Shown one piece after another: positions 24,247-32,850 of a stretch of 34,099 nt of DNA; position 1 is the first letter of the stretch; each line of letters opens with the position of its first letter. Origin of the DNA: JBOGUF01 sp050696075 (GTDB taxonomy: Bacteria; Chloroflexota; Chloroflexia; Thermomicrobiales; UBA6265); assembly GCA_050696075.1 (NCBI GenBank), contig JBOGUF010000167.1, forward strand, positions 1-34,099, written 5' to 3'. The position numbers were made by a program, and so were the translations under genes. The notes beneath the pieces are model-generated. The model did no database searches and was not told where the DNA came from. It worked only from the letters and a program-made list of their open reading frames with translations.

Positions 24247-25695
24247 ATGCGAGGTCTTTCCGAGATGCGTGTGAATCTGCACCGGCGGGACGGGGTGAAT
24301 GCCCGGCTCGCGCGATGGCTGGCTGGCGCGGTGGTCTTCGCGGTGATCGCGGGCGGCTTCGCCTGGCTTTGGCCGGACACCGCGTCTGGCGACGCGGAAC
24401 CACAGACCCGCGCGTTCACGCTGACGGCCTCCGAGTTCGACTGGGAGATTCAGCCGGGGACAACCGTGCGGGCCTGGGGCTACAACAATCAGGTGCCGGG
24501 ACCGGAGATCCGGGTGCGCGAAGGCGATCTGGTGCGGATCACCCTCCAGAACGAACTGCCGGTGGCGACGACGATCCACTGGCATGGCGTCCATTTGTCG
24601 CCCGAGATGGACGGCCCGGCCGGACTGAACCAGGCGCCGGTCGTGCCCGGCGACACCTTTACCTACGAGTTCATCGCCGACCCGGCCGGCAGCCGGATGT
24701 ACCATTCGCACACCGACGTCGCGACCCAGATTGCGCTCGGCCTCTACGGCTCGTTGGTGATCGAGCCGCGCGATGGCGGCGTCGAGTATGACCGCGAGCT
24801 GACCTACATGCTCTCCGAATGGGACCTGGAAATGACGCCGGACGTGGCGACCGGCAGGGTGCCGCGCGGCCCGCGCGATGCGCAACTCCGGGGCGGGGAG
24901 CTTGGCGCTGACCTCTTCTTGATGAACGGGCACACGCACGAGGCGATCAACCCGGTCGCCGTCAAACCGGGCGAGCGGATCTTGCTGCGGCTGATGAACA
25001 TGGGGTCGCTGGCGCATCCGATCCATATCCACGGCCACTCGTTCAAGATCGTGGCGACGGACGGCAACGCCGTGCCGCCAGCGGCGCAACTGACCAAAGA
25101 CACGGTGCTAATCGGTCCCGGCGAACGGTACGACATCGAGCTGATCGCTGATAACCCCGGCGTCTGGATGGTCCACTGCCACATCGAGAGCCACGCCGCC
25201 AACGGCATGATGACGCTCTTGCACTACGAGGGCGCTGAGCCGACCGGTCCACTCAAGGAGATCTGGAACCTGCCGGTCAGCCCCGGCGGCAAGGAGGGCT
25301 CGCTGTCCGCCGATGCTGGGATGCATAGCAGCCACGATGCGCCGGCCCAGCAGCAGACGACCGAGCAGCCGTCCGCGACGGCGACACCCGCACCCGAAGA
25401 GGCATCTCAAGCGCAGCAGGTGACGACCGACACAGCGGCGGAGGCGACTGAGGTTGTGATGCTCGATGCGCGCTTCGTGCCGGGGGAGCTCACGGTGGCG
25501 GCGGGCACGACCGTCGTCTGGGTCAACCAGGGCGCCGATTGGCATAGCGTCGCCGCGGTCGATGGCAGCTTTTCATCGGGCCAGATTGCCGCTGGCGACC
25601 GTTTCTCCCACACCTTCGACACGCCTGGGACCTACACCTACCTCTGCAAGCACCACGCCCGTCAGGGCATGTTCGCCACGATCGTGGTGACGTAG
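24247..25695 (+). CDS. Multicopper oxidase fused to a C-terminal plastocyanin-like domain
   Basis: This 482-residue exported or membrane-anchored laccase-like enzyme has an uncleaved-looking hydrophobic segment at 26-42. Copper ligands are visible: H111-W-H113, H153-S-H155, H257/H260/H262 in HPIHIHGH, and H310-C311-H312 with H316 and M321 or M322 in HCHIESHAANGMM. These give trinuclear and type 1 sites. A linker rich in Q/T/A/P (about 360-400) leads to a second cupredoxin (402-482) with ligands H433, C467, H470 and M475. The fused plastocyanin could pass electrons to the oxidase. ATG 24247 follows GGAG at eight bases (GTG 24244 also possible). The next gene encodes another cupredoxin protein. 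Confidence 0.93.
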   Translation: MRGLSEMRVNLHRRDGVNARLARWLAGAVVFAVIAGGFAWLWPDTASGDAEPQTRAFTLTASEFDWEIQPGTTVRAWGYNNQVPGPEIRVREGDLVRITLQNELPVATTIHWHGVHLSPEMDGPAGLNQAPVVPGDTFTYEFIADPAGSRMYHSHTDVATQIALGLYGSLVIEPRDGGVEYDRELTYMLSEWDLEMTPDVATGRVPRGPRDAQLRGGELGADLFLMNGHTHEAINPVAVKPGERILLRLMNMGSLAHPIHIHGHSFKIVATDGNAVPPAAQLTKDTVLIGPGERYDIELIADNPGVWMVHCHIESHAANGMMTLLHYEGAEPTGPLKEIWNLPVSPGGKEGSLSADAGMHSSHDAPAQQQTTEQPSATATPAPEEASQAQQVTTDTAAEATEVVMLDARFVPGELTVAAGTTVVWVNQGADWHSVAAVDGSFSSGQIAAGDRFSHTFDTPGTYTYLCKHHARQGMFATIVVT

Positions 25696-25750
25696 GCGGA
25701 AGGCGGAAGGCGGAAGGCGGCTAACGACGACGACTCATCCGCCTTCCGCC
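25695..25750. terminator. Heptamer-repeat hairpin downstream of the multicopper oxidase
   Basis: Three GGCGGAA heptamers and a partial fourth (25695-25720) begin directly at the stop codon. The last 12 bases GGCGGAAGGCGG (25709-25720) pair perfectly with CCGCCTTCCGCC (25739-25750) across an 18-nt loop. This may end the transcript or protect its 3' end. A shorter GGCGGAA array is at 6119-6132, between the ABC ATPase and permease genes. Confidence 0.6.
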
Positions 25751-25851
25751 CACCGAGAAAGGAGGCGCCAACCAAGAGAGCGGTTCAGAAGCGCAGAAGA
25801 TTGGGCGTTGGATAGAACGGTACGCGTTCAGAGGAGACAGGGAGAAGGACG

Positions 25852-27075
25852 ATGACGTTCGACATGCGAAATCAGGTGCTGGTCGAGGCGATCGCGCGGT
25901 ACGAGGCGGGGCGGATGAGTCGCCGCCAACTCCTGCGGACGATGGGCGGCCTGGGCCTGGGCGCCGTGGGGGCGCTCGCCCTCGGCAAGGTTGCCAGCGC
26001 CGCGCCCCACGGTGGGCACGCGGCACTGGCCCGCAACCAGGAGGGCGGCACGCCGCCGGCCGTCGCTACCCCGGAGGTCGGTCCGCGCGCGGACGGCACC
26101 ACGCTGTGGAAGGTGCTGGTCGGCGGGCACGACATGGAGAACAAGCTCGATTTCCAGGGCTTTTTCCCGGGCGAGATCACGATCAACGCCGGCGACAGCA
26201 TCTGGTTCGACTACGGCATGGGCGGGTTCCACACGGTGACGTTCCTCGGGGGCGCCGAGCCGATCCCGCTGATCTTGCCGGATCCGGAGGCGACACCGGC
26301 GGCCGGTCCGCCGCCGGTCATCATCAACGGGCAGGCGCTCGTCCCGTCGGGCGGGACCATGGTCGACGGCATGCAGATCGTCAACTCGGGCGCCGACGTC
26401 TTCCTCGAGGGCGCGCCGATCGTCTTCGACTTCCCGACCGCTGGCACCTTCGAGTACCTCTGCCTCCCGCACGGCGCGGTGATGAAGGGCACGGTCATCG
26501 TCCAGGAGGCCGGAGCCGAACTGCCGCACGACCAGGCCGGCTACGACGCCCTGGCCACCGAGCAGGTCGAGGCGTTGCGCGAAGAGGGACTGGCCGAGCG
26601 GGAGAAGTACGCGGAGGCGGTGTCCACGGCACGCGACGATGGGACGACGCTCTGGGAAGTGGCCGCCGGCTCCGGTCCGAATCAGGTCCGCGTGATGGCG
26701 TTCCTACCCGAGGCGATCGAGGTCTCAGTGGGCGACACGATCAAGTTCATCAACCAGTCGCCGGGTGAGCCGCACACCGTTTCCTTCATCGGCGAGGGCG
26801 AGGCGCCGCCGGAGGATCTCCTGCCGGGCCAGTTCGCCGACGGCTCGCCGAAGTTCGCGATCAACCCGCTGACCTTTCTCCCACAAGGCGGCAATGTCTG
26901 GAGCGGCACGGGCTGGGTCAACTCCGGCTACATGGGCATCCCGGAGGTGGGATTGCCGATGGAGTGGGAAGTCACCTTCGATACGGAAGGCGAGTTCATC
27001 TACTACTGCATCCTCCATGGCGACGCCGAGGGGAATCGCATGGCCGCGACGGTCAAGGTCAACCCGAAGGTGTAG
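25852..27075 (+). CDS. Tat-exported two-domain cupredoxin protein
   Basis: The protein has 407 residues. A twin-arginine signal (23-50, SRRQLLRTMGGLGLG then hydrophobic) is preceded by an extended N-terminus. Two plastocyanin-like domains follow. The first (about 82-218) has H127, C204, H207 and M211; the second (about 262-405) has H308, C386, H389 and M397. Long insertions occur between the first histidine and the Cys-His-Met loop, and about 45 charged residues separate the domains. Such proteins are blue-copper electron carriers or periplasmic copper binders. ATG 25852 follows GGGAGAAGG. It lies 156 nt after the multicopper oxidase gene, with a hairpin between, so separate transcription is possible, but a shared role in copper redox is likely. 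Confidence 0.88.
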   Translation: MTFDMRNQVLVEAIARYEAGRMSRRQLLRTMGGLGLGAVGALALGKVASAAPHGGHAALARNQEGGTPPAVATPEVGPRADGTTLWKVLVGGHDMENKLDFQGFFPGEITINAGDSIWFDYGMGGFHTVTFLGGAEPIPLILPDPEATPAAGPPPVIINGQALVPSGGTMVDGMQIVNSGADVFLEGAPIVFDFPTAGTFEYLCLPHGAVMKGTVIVQEAGAELPHDQAGYDALATEQVEALREEGLAEREKYAEAVSTARDDGTTLWEVAAGSGPNQVRVMAFLPEAIEVSVGDTIKFINQSPGEPHTVSFIGEGEAPPEDLLPGQFADGSPKFAINPLTFLPQGGNVWSGTGWVNSGYMGIPEVGLPMEWEVTFDTEGEFIYYCILHGDAEGNRMAATVKVNPKV

Positions 27076-27092
27076 GCGGGAGTAATTTCCGC

Positions 27093-27116
27093 GGGGTTTC
27101 CAATCCGGGGAACTCC
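27093..27116 (+). terminator. Weak terminator-like hairpin after the cupredoxin gene
   Basis: GGGGTTTCC (27093-27101) can pair with GGGAACTCC (27108-27116) over nine positions with two G-T pairs, loop AATCCG. It lies 17 nt past the stop codon and has no following T-run. Confidence 0.4.
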
Positions 27117-27202
27117 CGGCCGAACTTTCCCGTGTGCCATCATTGCTATGGGCCTTGTCCCATTTCGAGTTCGGGCGTTGACGACTCGGAGCGACCTCAT
27201 AG

Positions 27203-28585
27203 ATGTGGAACGCCGCACAACTACGCAGCGGCTTGCTCACCGATCTGTATCATGTGGACTCCGCCTACGTGAGCTGGCGGACGGGCCGGGATGGGCTGAC
27301 GACATTTGATCTTTATACCCGATCCCATCCGTTTGGCGGCGGATTCCTGCTCGTTGCCGGGCTGGAGCTGGCCGTCGCCTTCGCCCGCGAGTTTCGGTAT
27401 AGCGACGACGAGATTGCCTATCTTCAGCGGATACGGCCGTACGACGACGAGTTTTTTGCGGAGCTGCGCCGGACGCGGTTTACCGGCGAAGTGCTGGGCA
27501 TGGCGGAGGGGGAGATCGCGTTTGCCTTGGAGCCGTTACTGCGCGTGACCGCGCCGTTCCGCGAGGCGTTGCTGCTCGAAGCGGGGTTGTTGCACGCGAT
27601 CAGTCTCTCGACCCTGCTGGCGACGAAGGCGGCGCGGGTCGTGGAGGCGGCCAAGGGTAAGCCGGTAATCGAGTTCGCTTTTCGGCGGGCGCAGGAGCCG
27701 TACGTCGTCGCCCGCTCGGCGTATATCGCCGGGTGCGCCAGCACGTCGTTCCTCGCGGCGGCCCATGCGTTCGACATCCCGACGAGCGGGACGATTCCGC
27801 ACGCGCTTGTTCAGGCCTTTCCGACGGAGGAGGAGGCATTTCGGGCGGTGGCCGATTCGCTGCCGCGCTACACGCTGCTGCTTGATACCTACGATGTGCG
27901 GCAGGCGATCCAGACCGCGGTCGAGGTGGCGCGCGAAGCGAAGCGGTGGCACGGCCACGAGATGGTCGCGGTGCGGCTTGATTCCGGCGACATCCTGGCC
28001 GACAGCCGGCATTGCCGGGCGGTGCTGGACGACGTGGGGCTGCAAACGGTGCAGATCCTCGCTAGCGGCGACTTGGACGAGTACCGGATCGCGGAATTGG
28101 TCGCGGCCGGAGCGCCAATCGACGCCTACGGGGTGGGCACGAGCATCGGCGTCGGCGCGGGGTCGGTGGAGCGGGGCGTCTCCGGCGGCGCGTTAGGCGC
28201 GGTCTACAAGTTGGTTTGGTACGACGCCGACCTCGACCGCACGGCCGACGAGGACGAGACGCCGATCAAGGTCGCCGGTCCGAAGAGCACCTGGCCCGGC
28301 AAGAAGCAGGTCTCCCGCGTCGGCGCTTTCGAAGGCGACGTGATCCATCTCGAAGACGAATCGCCGCTGCCGAATAGCCGTCCGTTACTGCAAACGATTC
28401 TGCGAGACGGGGAAGTTCTGCCGGGCGCGTTGCCGCCGCTCGGCGAGATACGCGAACGCGCCCTTGCCAACCTGGCGGCGCTGCCGGATGCGCTCAAGGC
28501 GCTCGATCGTCCGGCGGAATACGACGTTCGGTTTTCGGATCTGACGCGGGCGATGCGTGAGCGCGCGATGAGGGTGCATCGGTGA
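27203..28585 (+). CDS. pncB: Nicotinate phosphoribosyltransferase
   Basis: It converts nicotinate and PRPP to nicotinate mononucleotide in NAD salvage, coupled to ATP hydrolysis. The 460-residue protein has the family's start (LLTDLYHVDSAYVSW), FAFRRAQEP with active-site arginines, the conserved GTIPHALVQAF with H200 (the phosphorylated histidine), and the C-terminal VRLDSGD and GVGTSIG motifs. It belongs to the shorter bacterial subgroup. ATG 27203 is the only start consistent with the N-terminal homology. The GGAG upstream is about 12 bases away, so the ribosome-binding site is weak. The gene seems to be transcribed alone, converging on the sugar isomerase-like gene. Confidence 0.94.
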   Translation: MWNAAQLRSGLLTDLYHVDSAYVSWRTGRDGLTTFDLYTRSHPFGGGFLLVAGLELAVAFAREFRYSDDEIAYLQRIRPYDDEFFAELRRTRFTGEVLGMAEGEIAFALEPLLRVTAPFREALLLEAGLLHAISLSTLLATKAARVVEAAKGKPVIEFAFRRAQEPYVVARSAYIAGCASTSFLAAAHAFDIPTSGTIPHALVQAFPTEEEAFRAVADSLPRYTLLLDTYDVRQAIQTAVEVAREAKRWHGHEMVAVRLDSGDILADSRHCRAVLDDVGLQTVQILASGDLDEYRIAELVAAGAPIDAYGVGTSIGVGAGSVERGVSGGALGAVYKLVWYDADLDRTADEDETPIKVAGPKSTWPGKKQVSRVGAFEGDVIHLEDESPLPNSRPLLQTILRDGEVLPGALPPLGEIRERALANLAALPDALKALDRPAEYDVRFSDLTRAMRERAMRVHR

Positions 28586-28589
28586 TTTC

Positions 28590-28632
28590 GTAGGGGCGGA
28601 CCGGGCGCCCTCTGGGCGATGTCCGCCCCTAC
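28590..28632. terminator. Inverted repeat between convergent pncB and isomerase-like genes
   Basis: GTAGGGGCGGAC (28590-28601) and GTCCGCCCCTAC (28621-28632) pair perfectly over 12 bp around a 19-nt loop. The right arm overlaps the stop codon of the minus-strand gene (28629-28631). It may be a bidirectional terminator, and its wording resembles dispersed GTAGGGGCG palindromes of Chloroflexota genomes. Confidence 0.6.
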
Positions 28633-29375
28633 CTGAGAACACGCTCCAGATTCTTTAGGCTCGTCTCGACGTTGGCAATGGGGTCTTGCGGGCGGTCTTG
28701 CTCGGAGATGTACCACTCGACGCCGGCCTCGCGGCAGGCGGCGAAGATGGGGTCCCAGGCAATGGCCCCCTCAGAGAACGGCGCGTCGACGCGCTCCGGG
28801 CCGGCGGTCATATCCTTGACGTGGACCAAGGGCACGCGGCCCGGCAGGCGGCGGACGACGCTGGCGGCGTCGACCCCGGCGTATTCGACCCAGCCGAGGT
28901 CGACTTCGAGATTGACAAGGGACGAATCGGTCGATTCCACAATGGCGGCGAAGAGTGTCGATCCGTCGACTGGCTCGAACTCGAAGGCGTGGTTGTGGTA
29001 GCTGAGGCGAAGTCCTTCGTCCTGGAGGCGTGCTCCCCATTCGTTGAGGATTTGGCCGAGCTGGCGCGCCTTAGCGACGTCGCGCCACTCCTCGCCGACA
29101 ACCGGGATGACCGCATGCTCACAGCCAAGGGTTGTCAGATCGGCGATGACGTCGCTCAGGCGCGTTTCGGCGTCGTTGAACGGGACGTGCGCCGAGATGG
29201 CGCGGACGCCGCTCTCGACGAGCGTGCGCCGAATCTCCGCGGCCGAGACACCGCCGAATCCCGCGAACTCGACCGCGCGGTAGCCGATGTTCGCCACCCG
29301 CCGTAGGGTGCCGAGCATGTCCCGTCCGGTTTCCTCGCGGATCGTGTAGAGCTGAAGGGCGATGTTGTTGGTCAT
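28629..29375 (-). CDS. Sugar phosphate isomerase/epimerase-like TIM-barrel protein
   Basis: The 248-residue AP-endonuclease-2/xylose-isomerase-like protein starts IALQLYTIREETGRD. It has the metal-ligand pattern SYHNHAFEFEP, VNLEVDLGWVEYAG, HVKDMTAG and a closing glutamate in WYISEQDRPQDP. Members isomerise or epimerise sugars, inositols or related acids. It sits 116 nt downstream of the Gfo/Idh/MocA gene on the same strand; the gap holds a small hairpin (29437-29452, GGTTCGC/GCGAACC). ATG 29375 follows AGGAG at about five bases. It is likely part of a sugar catabolic unit with the oxidoreductase. Confidence 0.9.
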   Translation of the reverse strand: MTNNIALQLYTIREETGRDMLGTLRRVANIGYRAVEFAGFGGVSAAEIRRTLVESGVRAISAHVPFNDAETRLSDVIADLTTLGCEHAVIPVVGEEWRDVAKARQLGQILNEWGARLQDEGLRLSYHNHAFEFEPVDGSTLFAAIVESTDSSLVNLEVDLGWVEYAGVDAASVVRRLPGRVPLVHVKDMTAGPERVDAPFSEGAIAWDPIFAACREAGVEWYISEQDRPQDPIANVETSLKNLERVLR

Positions 29376-29491
29376 GATACTCCTGATAGGACCGTTGGAA
29401 GGGCGCGATTCACCGCGCTCGCGTCCGAATGTTGGCGGTTCGCAAGCGAACCAGGGTGCGATGAAGGCGCGCCCCGCGGGAAGAGTTTTCG

Positions 29492-30610
29492 TCAGAAACT
29501 AGTCTCCAGGTCCAAGGCACGGCCGTCTTTGGCCGATTTGATTGCCTTCAGGATGATTTCGAGGACGTGGCAGGCGTGCTCGGCGGTGAGGATCGGTTGG
29601 GAGGCGCCGGTGAGGCAATCGAGGAAGTGGCGCGGGCCGGCGCCGATCAGGTGCTCGACGGGTGGGGCGTCGGGTGGGCGGATGCCCATCAGCCAGCCGT
29701 CGAGGCCGAGGAAGGACTCGTCGCGCTGGTAAAGGTTGACCGGGCCGTTGCCGTCGTACCAGGCGGCCATTTCGATGCTGATCGTGCCCATCGAGCCGTG
29801 CAGCTCCATCGCCGGCGACTTGCTGGCCGGGACCGCGAAGCTGGAGAGGATCTGCGCGTAGCGGTTGCCGCCGAAATCGAGGTGGACGAGCATGATGTCG
29901 TTGGCGCCGACCTCGATCTCCTGTCCGGCAAGTCGTTCGATGAGGACCTTCCGCTTCGGGATGGCGACGCTGCCGAAGGCCTGGACGCGCTTGGCAGGGC
30001 CATAGAGGCCGGTGATGCCGTGGAGGACATAGACACCGGTATCGAGCAGCGGGCCGACGTTGGCGCTGTAGAAGACGCCGGGGTCGCCGGTGTAGCCGCG
30101 CCACCCCGCCGGACCCATGTTCGCCATCTGTGCGGTGGCGAGCGTGGGCTGCCCGATCTCGCCCGCGTCGAGCACCTTCCGCAGCCACACGAAGCGGTTG
30201 GTCGCCATCACCGCCGGAGCGACGAGCAGAAGCCGGTCCAGCTTCTTGGCGTGCTCGATCAGCGCCATGCCTTCTTCGACGGAGGCGGCGATCGGCTTCT
30301 CGGAGAAGACGTGGAATCCGGCGTCGAGGGCTTTGGTCGTCGTCTCCCGATGGAGAGGAGCGGGCGTCAGGTTGAAGACCGCGTCGAGCCCAGGGTGGGC
30401 CAGAAACTCGTCGTAGGCGGTGTAGGCTTGCGCGCCGGGAAAGAGGGCGGCGGCCCGCTCGGCGCGGTCGGCGATCACGTCGAAACAAGCGGTGACCGTC
30501 GACCGGTCGAGATGTGGTTGGATACCGGGGAAATAGGTGCGGAACGCGACGTCGCCGCACCCAATAAAGCCGAGGTTGATCAAGGCGCTCGTTGCTCCTT
30601 CGCTCACCAC
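29492..30610 (-). CDS. Gfo/Idh/MocA family oxidoreductase
   Basis: This NAD(P)-dependent sugar or inositol dehydrogenase-like protein has 372 residues in this frame. It has a Rossmann fold with LGFIGCGDVA near the N-terminus, the EKP motif in VFSEKPIAASVEEG, and a C-terminal beta-sheet domain (DTGVYVLHGITGLYGP, then HGSMGTISIEM). The substrate is unknown. The start is uncertain: GTG 30610 has no ribosome-binding site, whereas TTG 30583 is 11 bases after AAGGAG and begins at INLGFIG. It follows the OppF-like gene by 49 nt and precedes the isomerase, so these form one minus-strand unit. Confidence 0.9.
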   Translation of the reverse strand: MVSEGATSALINLGFIGCGDVAFRTYFPGIQPHLDRSTVTACFDVIADRAERAAALFPGAQAYTAYDEFLAHPGLDAVFNLTPAPLHRETTTKALDAGFHVFSEKPIAASVEEGMALIEHAKKLDRLLLVAPAVMATNRFVWLRKVLDAGEIGQPTLATAQMANMGPAGWRGYTGDPGVFYSANVGPLLDTGVYVLHGITGLYGPAKRVQAFGSVAIPKRKVLIERLAGQEIEVGANDIMLVHLDFGGNRYAQILSSFAVPASKSPAMELHGSMGTISIEMAAWYDGNGPVNLYQRDESFLGLDGWLMGIRPPDAPPVEHLIGAGPRHFLDCLTGASQPILTAEHACHVLEIILKAIKSAKDGRALDLETSF

Positions 30611-30659
30611 GAGAGCGCGCCAAATCAGGCGCGCGTTTCAAGCCAGGCGATCATATCAA

Positions 30660-31682
30660 TTACTGGCCGGGGCCGTAGAGATGGCATCGCACCCAATGCC
30701 GGGGCGCGACGGTCGCCACACCCGGCATTGTCTGCCGGCAAACTTCCATCACGCTCGGACAGCGGGCGGCGAAGGGGCAACCGGGGGGAGGGTCGATCAG
30801 CGATGGCACCTCGCCGCGGGCCTCGACGCGCTTTGGCCGGTTGGTGTGGGGATTGGGCACGGCAGAGAGGAGGAGTTTCGTATACGGGTGGGCCGGTTGC
30901 TGGATCAGTTCGTCGCTGGGCGCACCCTCGACCATCCTGCCGGCGTACATGACGATCGTCTCGTCGCCGATGTAGCGGGCACTGGCGATGTCGTGGGTGA
31001 TGTAGAGGTAGGCGAGCCCGCGTTCCTCTTTGAGTCGCTCCATGAGGTTGAGGATGCCCATTCGAATCGAGACGTCGAGCATGGAGACTGGCTCGTCGGC
31101 CAGCATCACCTCGGGGTCGACGGCCAGGGCGCGGGCGAAGGCGACGCGCTGACGCTGGCCGCCGGAGAGTTCGTGCGGGTACTTGTCGGCGAACTCGGCG
31201 GGTGGGCTCAGTCCGACCGTGTCGAGCAACTCCTCGACGCGTGCCTTGGTCGCGCGACGGCCGCTCGTCTTGTGGTGGACGTGGAGGGGGCGGCTGAGGT
31301 GGTGCCCGACGGTGTGGACCGCGTTGAGTGAGCCGAAGGGGTCCTGGAAGATCATTTGCACCTGGCCGCGATAGGCGAGAGAGGCCTGCCGCCGCTCCTG
31401 TTTGAGGACGTCGCGGCCCTTGAAGACGATCTCGCCGGCGGTCGGCGGCATCAGCCGGGCGATTAGCCGGGCGGTCGTGCTCTTGCCGCTGCCCGACTCG
31501 CCGACCAAGGCGACGACCTTGCCGCGGTCGAGATTGAAGGAGACATCCTGGAGCGCCTGGAGTTGCCGCTTGACGAAGAGCCCACCGACCGGGAAGTGTT
31601 TGGTCAAGTGGCGGATCTCGAGCAGCGGCGTGGCGGCGCTCGGGGTCGTCGCGTGGGTCGTTTGCCCGTTGGTCGTGCTCAT
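30660..31682 (-). CDS. Opp/Dpp-type ABC transporter ATPase (OppF-like)
   Basis: This 340-residue ATPase of an oligopeptide/oligosaccharide-type importer has Walker A GESGSGKST, signature LSGGQRQRV and Walker B VMLADEPVSMLDVSIRMGILNLM. The C-terminal oligo_HPY region has paired cysteines (CPFAARCPSVMEVC). The DEPVSMLDVSIR wording is common in the carbohydrate-linked branch of the Opp family, which would fit the neighbouring sugar enzymes; this is an inference. Its ATG 31682 overlaps the stop of the OppD-like gene (31679-31682, ATGA). Permease and binding-protein genes are not in the window. Confidence 0.93.
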   Translation of the reverse strand: MSTTNGQTTHATTPSAATPLLEIRHLTKHFPVGGLFVKRQLQALQDVSFNLDRGKVVALVGESGSGKSTTARLIARLMPPTAGEIVFKGRDVLKQERRQASLAYRGQVQMIFQDPFGSLNAVHTVGHHLSRPLHVHHKTSGRRATKARVEELLDTVGLSPPAEFADKYPHELSGGQRQRVAFARALAVDPEVMLADEPVSMLDVSIRMGILNLMERLKEERGLAYLYITHDIASARYIGDETIVMYAGRMVEGAPSDELIQQPAHPYTKLLLSAVPNPHTNRPKRVEARGEVPSLIDPPPGCPFAARCPSVMEVCRQTMPGVATVAPRHWVRCHLYGPGQ

Positions 31683-32704
31683 ACGCCCTCACTCGTCACC
31701 AGGTGACACGCGACAAAATGGTCCGGCCGCACCTCGCGCAGGTGAGGTACGACCTGGGTGTGCATCGGCCGCACCAACTGGCAGCGGGGGTGGAAGCGGC
31801 AGCCTGATGGAGGGTGGAGCATGTTTGGTGGGCTGCCGGGGATGCCGGTCAGCTTCCGTTTCTCGCCGGTCAGCGACGGGAAGGAAGTCATGAGGCCCCG
31901 CGTGTACGGGTGGAGGGGGTTATTGAAGAGCTCGCGCGCGGGAGCCAGCTCGACGATCTCGCCGGCGTACATGATGGCGATGCGGGTCGAGAGCTCGACC
32001 AGGAGCGAGAGGTCGTGCGTGATGAAGAGGATCGAAAAGCCGAGCCGATCCTTCAGTTCCGCGATCTGCTGGATGATCTCCTGTTGCACGACGACGTCGA
32101 GCGCGGTGGTTGGTTCGTCCATGATCATCATCGGTGGTTGCAGGGCAAGGGCGATGGCGATCACGGCCCGCTGGCGCATGCCGCCGGAGAGCTGGTGCGC
32201 GTAGGCGTCGATGCGGCGGGTGTCGATGCCGACGATGGCGAGAAGCTCGGCGGCGCGTTCGCGGGCCTGGCGGTTGGAGACCTCTTCGTGCGCCTGGATG
32301 GCGTCGATGATTTGGTCGCCGATCGTCATCACCGGGTTGAGCGCGTTCATCGCGCTCTGGAAGACCATCGAGACCTCGCTCCACCGGAACCGTTCGAGCT
32401 CCCGGCCGTCCATGGCCAGCACGTCTCGTCCGCGGAATGACACGTCGCCGCCGGTGATGACGGCGGGCGGATGCAGCACCCGCATGATGGCGTGGGCAAC
32501 CGTCGACTTGCCGCTGCCCGACTCGCCGGCCAGGCCGAAGACCTCTCCAGGGCGGATGGCAAAGGAGACGCCGTCGACGGCCCGCACCGGGCCGCGCTCG
32601 GTCAGGTATTCGACGCGCAGGTTGCGGACGTCGAGGATGGGGGCGGTGTTGAGCGCGGTGATAGGGGCGCTCTGTTCGGGTTGGTCGAACCGGCGGGCAA
32701 TCAT
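31679..32704 (-). CDS. Opp/Dpp-type ABC transporter ATPase (OppD-like)
   Basis: This 341-residue ATPase, partner of the OppF-like protein, has Walker A GESGSGKST, signature LSGGMRQRAVIAIAL, Walker B MMIMDEPTTALDVVVQ, switch histidine in FITHDLSLL, and the C-terminal oligo_HPY region (NPLHPYTRGLMTSFPSL, then CRFHPRC). One of the usual late cysteines is absent. ATG 32704 has GGAGACC seven bases upstream. It is the first gene of the cluster still visible. An insertion sequence ends only 129 nt upstream, where permease genes would be expected. Confidence 0.93.
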   Translation of the reverse strand: MIARRFDQPEQSAPITALNTAPILDVRNLRVEYLTERGPVRAVDGVSFAIRPGEVFGLAGESGSGKSTVAHAIMRVLHPPAVITGGDVSFRGRDVLAMDGRELERFRWSEVSMVFQSAMNALNPVMTIGDQIIDAIQAHEEVSNRQARERAAELLAIVGIDTRRIDAYAHQLSGGMRQRAVIAIALALQPPMMIMDEPTTALDVVVQQEIIQQIAELKDRLGFSILFITHDLSLLVELSTRIAIMYAGEIVELAPARELFNNPLHPYTRGLMTSFPSLTGEKRKLTGIPGSPPNMLHPPSGCRFHPRCQLVRPMHTQVVPHLREVRPDHFVACHLVTSEGV

Positions 32705-32761
32705 CGAGGGTCTCCGTCTGGCCGCGGATGAAACTGATTCGCGGTGACCAGAATGCGGTCT

Positions 32762-32781
32762 GGGCGCTGCTTGTTGCGCCC
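32762..32781. repeat. Short GC-rich inverted repeat upstream of oppD-like gene
   Basis: GGGCGC (32762-32767) and GCGCCC (32776-32781) form a 6-bp hairpin inside a stretch (about 32750-32833) of GTGCAATGCGCC and GTAGGGGCGC wording. This resembles dispersed intergenic repeats. It is the only structure between the oppD-like gene and the insertion sequence. Confidence 0.4.
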
Positions 32782-32833
32782 GTATGGGTGCAATGCGCCG
32801 TGTGAAGACCGATCCGTGTAGGGGCGCTGGTTG

Positions 32834-32850
32834 CTGTCATCGAAAGGTAG
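32834..32850 (+). repeat. Terminal inverted repeat of the IS, left
   Basis: CTGTCATCGAAAGGTAG is the exact inverse of 34083-34099. The stop codon of the transposase frame (32837-32839) lies inside it. Confidence 0.88.

Noticed and set aside
32705..32833. C-terminal remnant of a permease upstream of the oppD-like gene
   Set aside because: A frame is open for about 41 codons and ends in an ATGA overlap, but the residues are hydrophilic and unlike a DppC tail. The DNA resembles an intergenic repeat.
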